DNA of 64,000 nucleotides from assembly GCA_000619965.1 (NCBI GenBank), contig KK211045.1:124736-188735 (forward strand), given 5' to 3'. This document shows positions 63,637-64,000 of the stretch, piece after piece (the stretch's first letter is position 1; each line of letters begins with the position of its first letter). The DNA is from Propionibacteriaceae bacterium P6A17. GTDB taxonomy: Bacteria; Actinomycetota; Actinomycetes; Propionibacteriales; Propionibacteriaceae. The notes beneath the pieces are model-generated. The model saw only the letters and a list, made by a program, of their open reading frames with translations, ran no database searches and was not told where the DNA came from. Position numbers and translations under genes: made by a program.

Positions 63637-64000
63637 ATGATGGAGGCGGCCTTCGGCGCACCCGAGAGGGAGGTGGCCCTGACTGTGTTGCGGGAGGGGC
63701 CGATCTCCCGCGCGGACGTCGGACGGTGGACGGGGCTCGCCTCCCCGACGGTGACGAAGCTCGTGCGCAGGCTTGTGGAGCGCGGCATCGTGTTGGAGGG
63801 GGAGCCGCGGGCCAGCGAGTTCGGGCGTCCCTGGGTGCCGCTCACGATCGACGACTCGCGCGCCTCGTGCGTCGGCGTCAAGCTCGTCCCCGGCGGCGCG
63901 CACGTCGTCGTCACCGGGCTGGCGGGTCGCGTACACGACTCGTTCGCATTCCCACTGGACACCAGCTCCCCGGCCTCGACGGTCGTGGCACTCGTCGACC
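63637..64000 (+). CDS. ROK-family transcriptional regulator, 5' part
   Basis: The first 121 residues of a protein cut by the window end. An N-terminal MarR-like winged helix is visible (EVALTVLREGPISRADVGRW, TGLASPTVTKLVRRLVERGI), followed by the start of a ROK sugar-kinase-like domain (CVGVKLVPGGAHVVVTGLAG). The start may be ATG 63637 or 63640, immediately after the alpha-galactosidase stop. It is the best candidate regulator of the third sugar operon. Confidence 0.85.
   Translation, partial: MMEAAFGAPEREVALTVLREGPISRADVGRWTGLASPTVTKLVRRLVERGIVLEGEPRASEFGRPWVPLTIDDSRASCVGVKLVPGGAHVVVTGLAGRVHDSFAFPLDTSSPASTVVALVD

Overview
This is a high-GC actinobacterial chromosome segment. Gene content and order (rpmA-obgE-proB/proA-nadD-rsfS; holA/rpsT/lepA/hemW/hrcA/dnaJ/rsmE; phoH-ybeY-CNNM-era; leuA; uppS/recO; zur-znuBCA) resemble the Propionibacteriaceae (Tessaracoccus/Arachnia-like). 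That placement is inference from gene order and protein style; no database was searched. The window is densely coded, has no gene-free stretch over 300 bases, and shows no CRISPR array, integrase, transposase or prophage.

Layout. 1-2882: end of rpmA, then obgE and proB. 2883-7804: a carbohydrate ABC transporter operon (binding protein, two permeases, LacI regulator, YesL-like membrane protein) behind a promoter with three LacI-type operators. 7758-8996: a convergent MFS transporter. 9098-12103: proA, a 45-residue membrane peptide, nadD, rsfS and a histidine phosphatase. 12187-13860: a HemC-HemD fusion whose HemC half lacks the expected cofactor cysteine. 13872-20963: a YgjV-like protein, a DNA alkyl-cysteine methyltransferase, tRNA-Ala, a YgjP-type metallopeptidase, an unassigned protein, an L,D-transpeptidase, a DUF4192 protein and a sugar kinase. 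21031-26589: comEA, comEC, an oxidoreductase, holA and rpsT. 26776-37437: lepA, a second sugar ABC operon on the minus strand, hemW, a GntR-regulated ABC exporter, a DUF3097 protein, an inositol-phosphatase-like enzyme and an MBL-fold hydrolase. 37548-42928: hrcA with a CIRCE element, dnaJ, rsmE, tgt, a queuosine-precursor transporter and a DUF5709 protein. 42993-49577: phoH, ybeY, an amino-acid permease, a CNNM/CBS protein, era and pyrG. 49687-57696: leuA with a leader peptide, citrate synthase, uppS, recO, and the zur-znuBCA zinc system. 57859-64000: a third sugar ABC operon, a small ABM-like protein, a GH36 alpha-galactosidase and the start of a ROK regulator.

How it works together. Two of the three CUT1 sugar importers sit inside otherwise conserved housekeeping order (between proB and proA, and between lepA and hemW). 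None encodes an ATPase, so a shared MsmK-type ATPase elsewhere is likely. The third is linked to an alpha-galactosidase and probably imports alpha-galactosides. The zinc genes form one overlapping minus-strand unit with a Zur-like box at the znuA start. tgt and the YhhQ-type transporter face each other and suggest queuosine salvage.

Regulation. Roughly twenty genes have a TANNNT-like hexamer ending 6-8 nt before the start codon and little or no Shine-Dalgarno sequence, the layout expected of leaderless mRNAs. Several convergent gene pairs are separated by strong hairpins without a U-tract. The points most worth checking are the HemC domain, the leaderless leuA leader peptide with consecutive Leu codons, the 30-bp divergent uppS/recO promoter, and the TOPRIM-like motifs in the DUF3097 protein.
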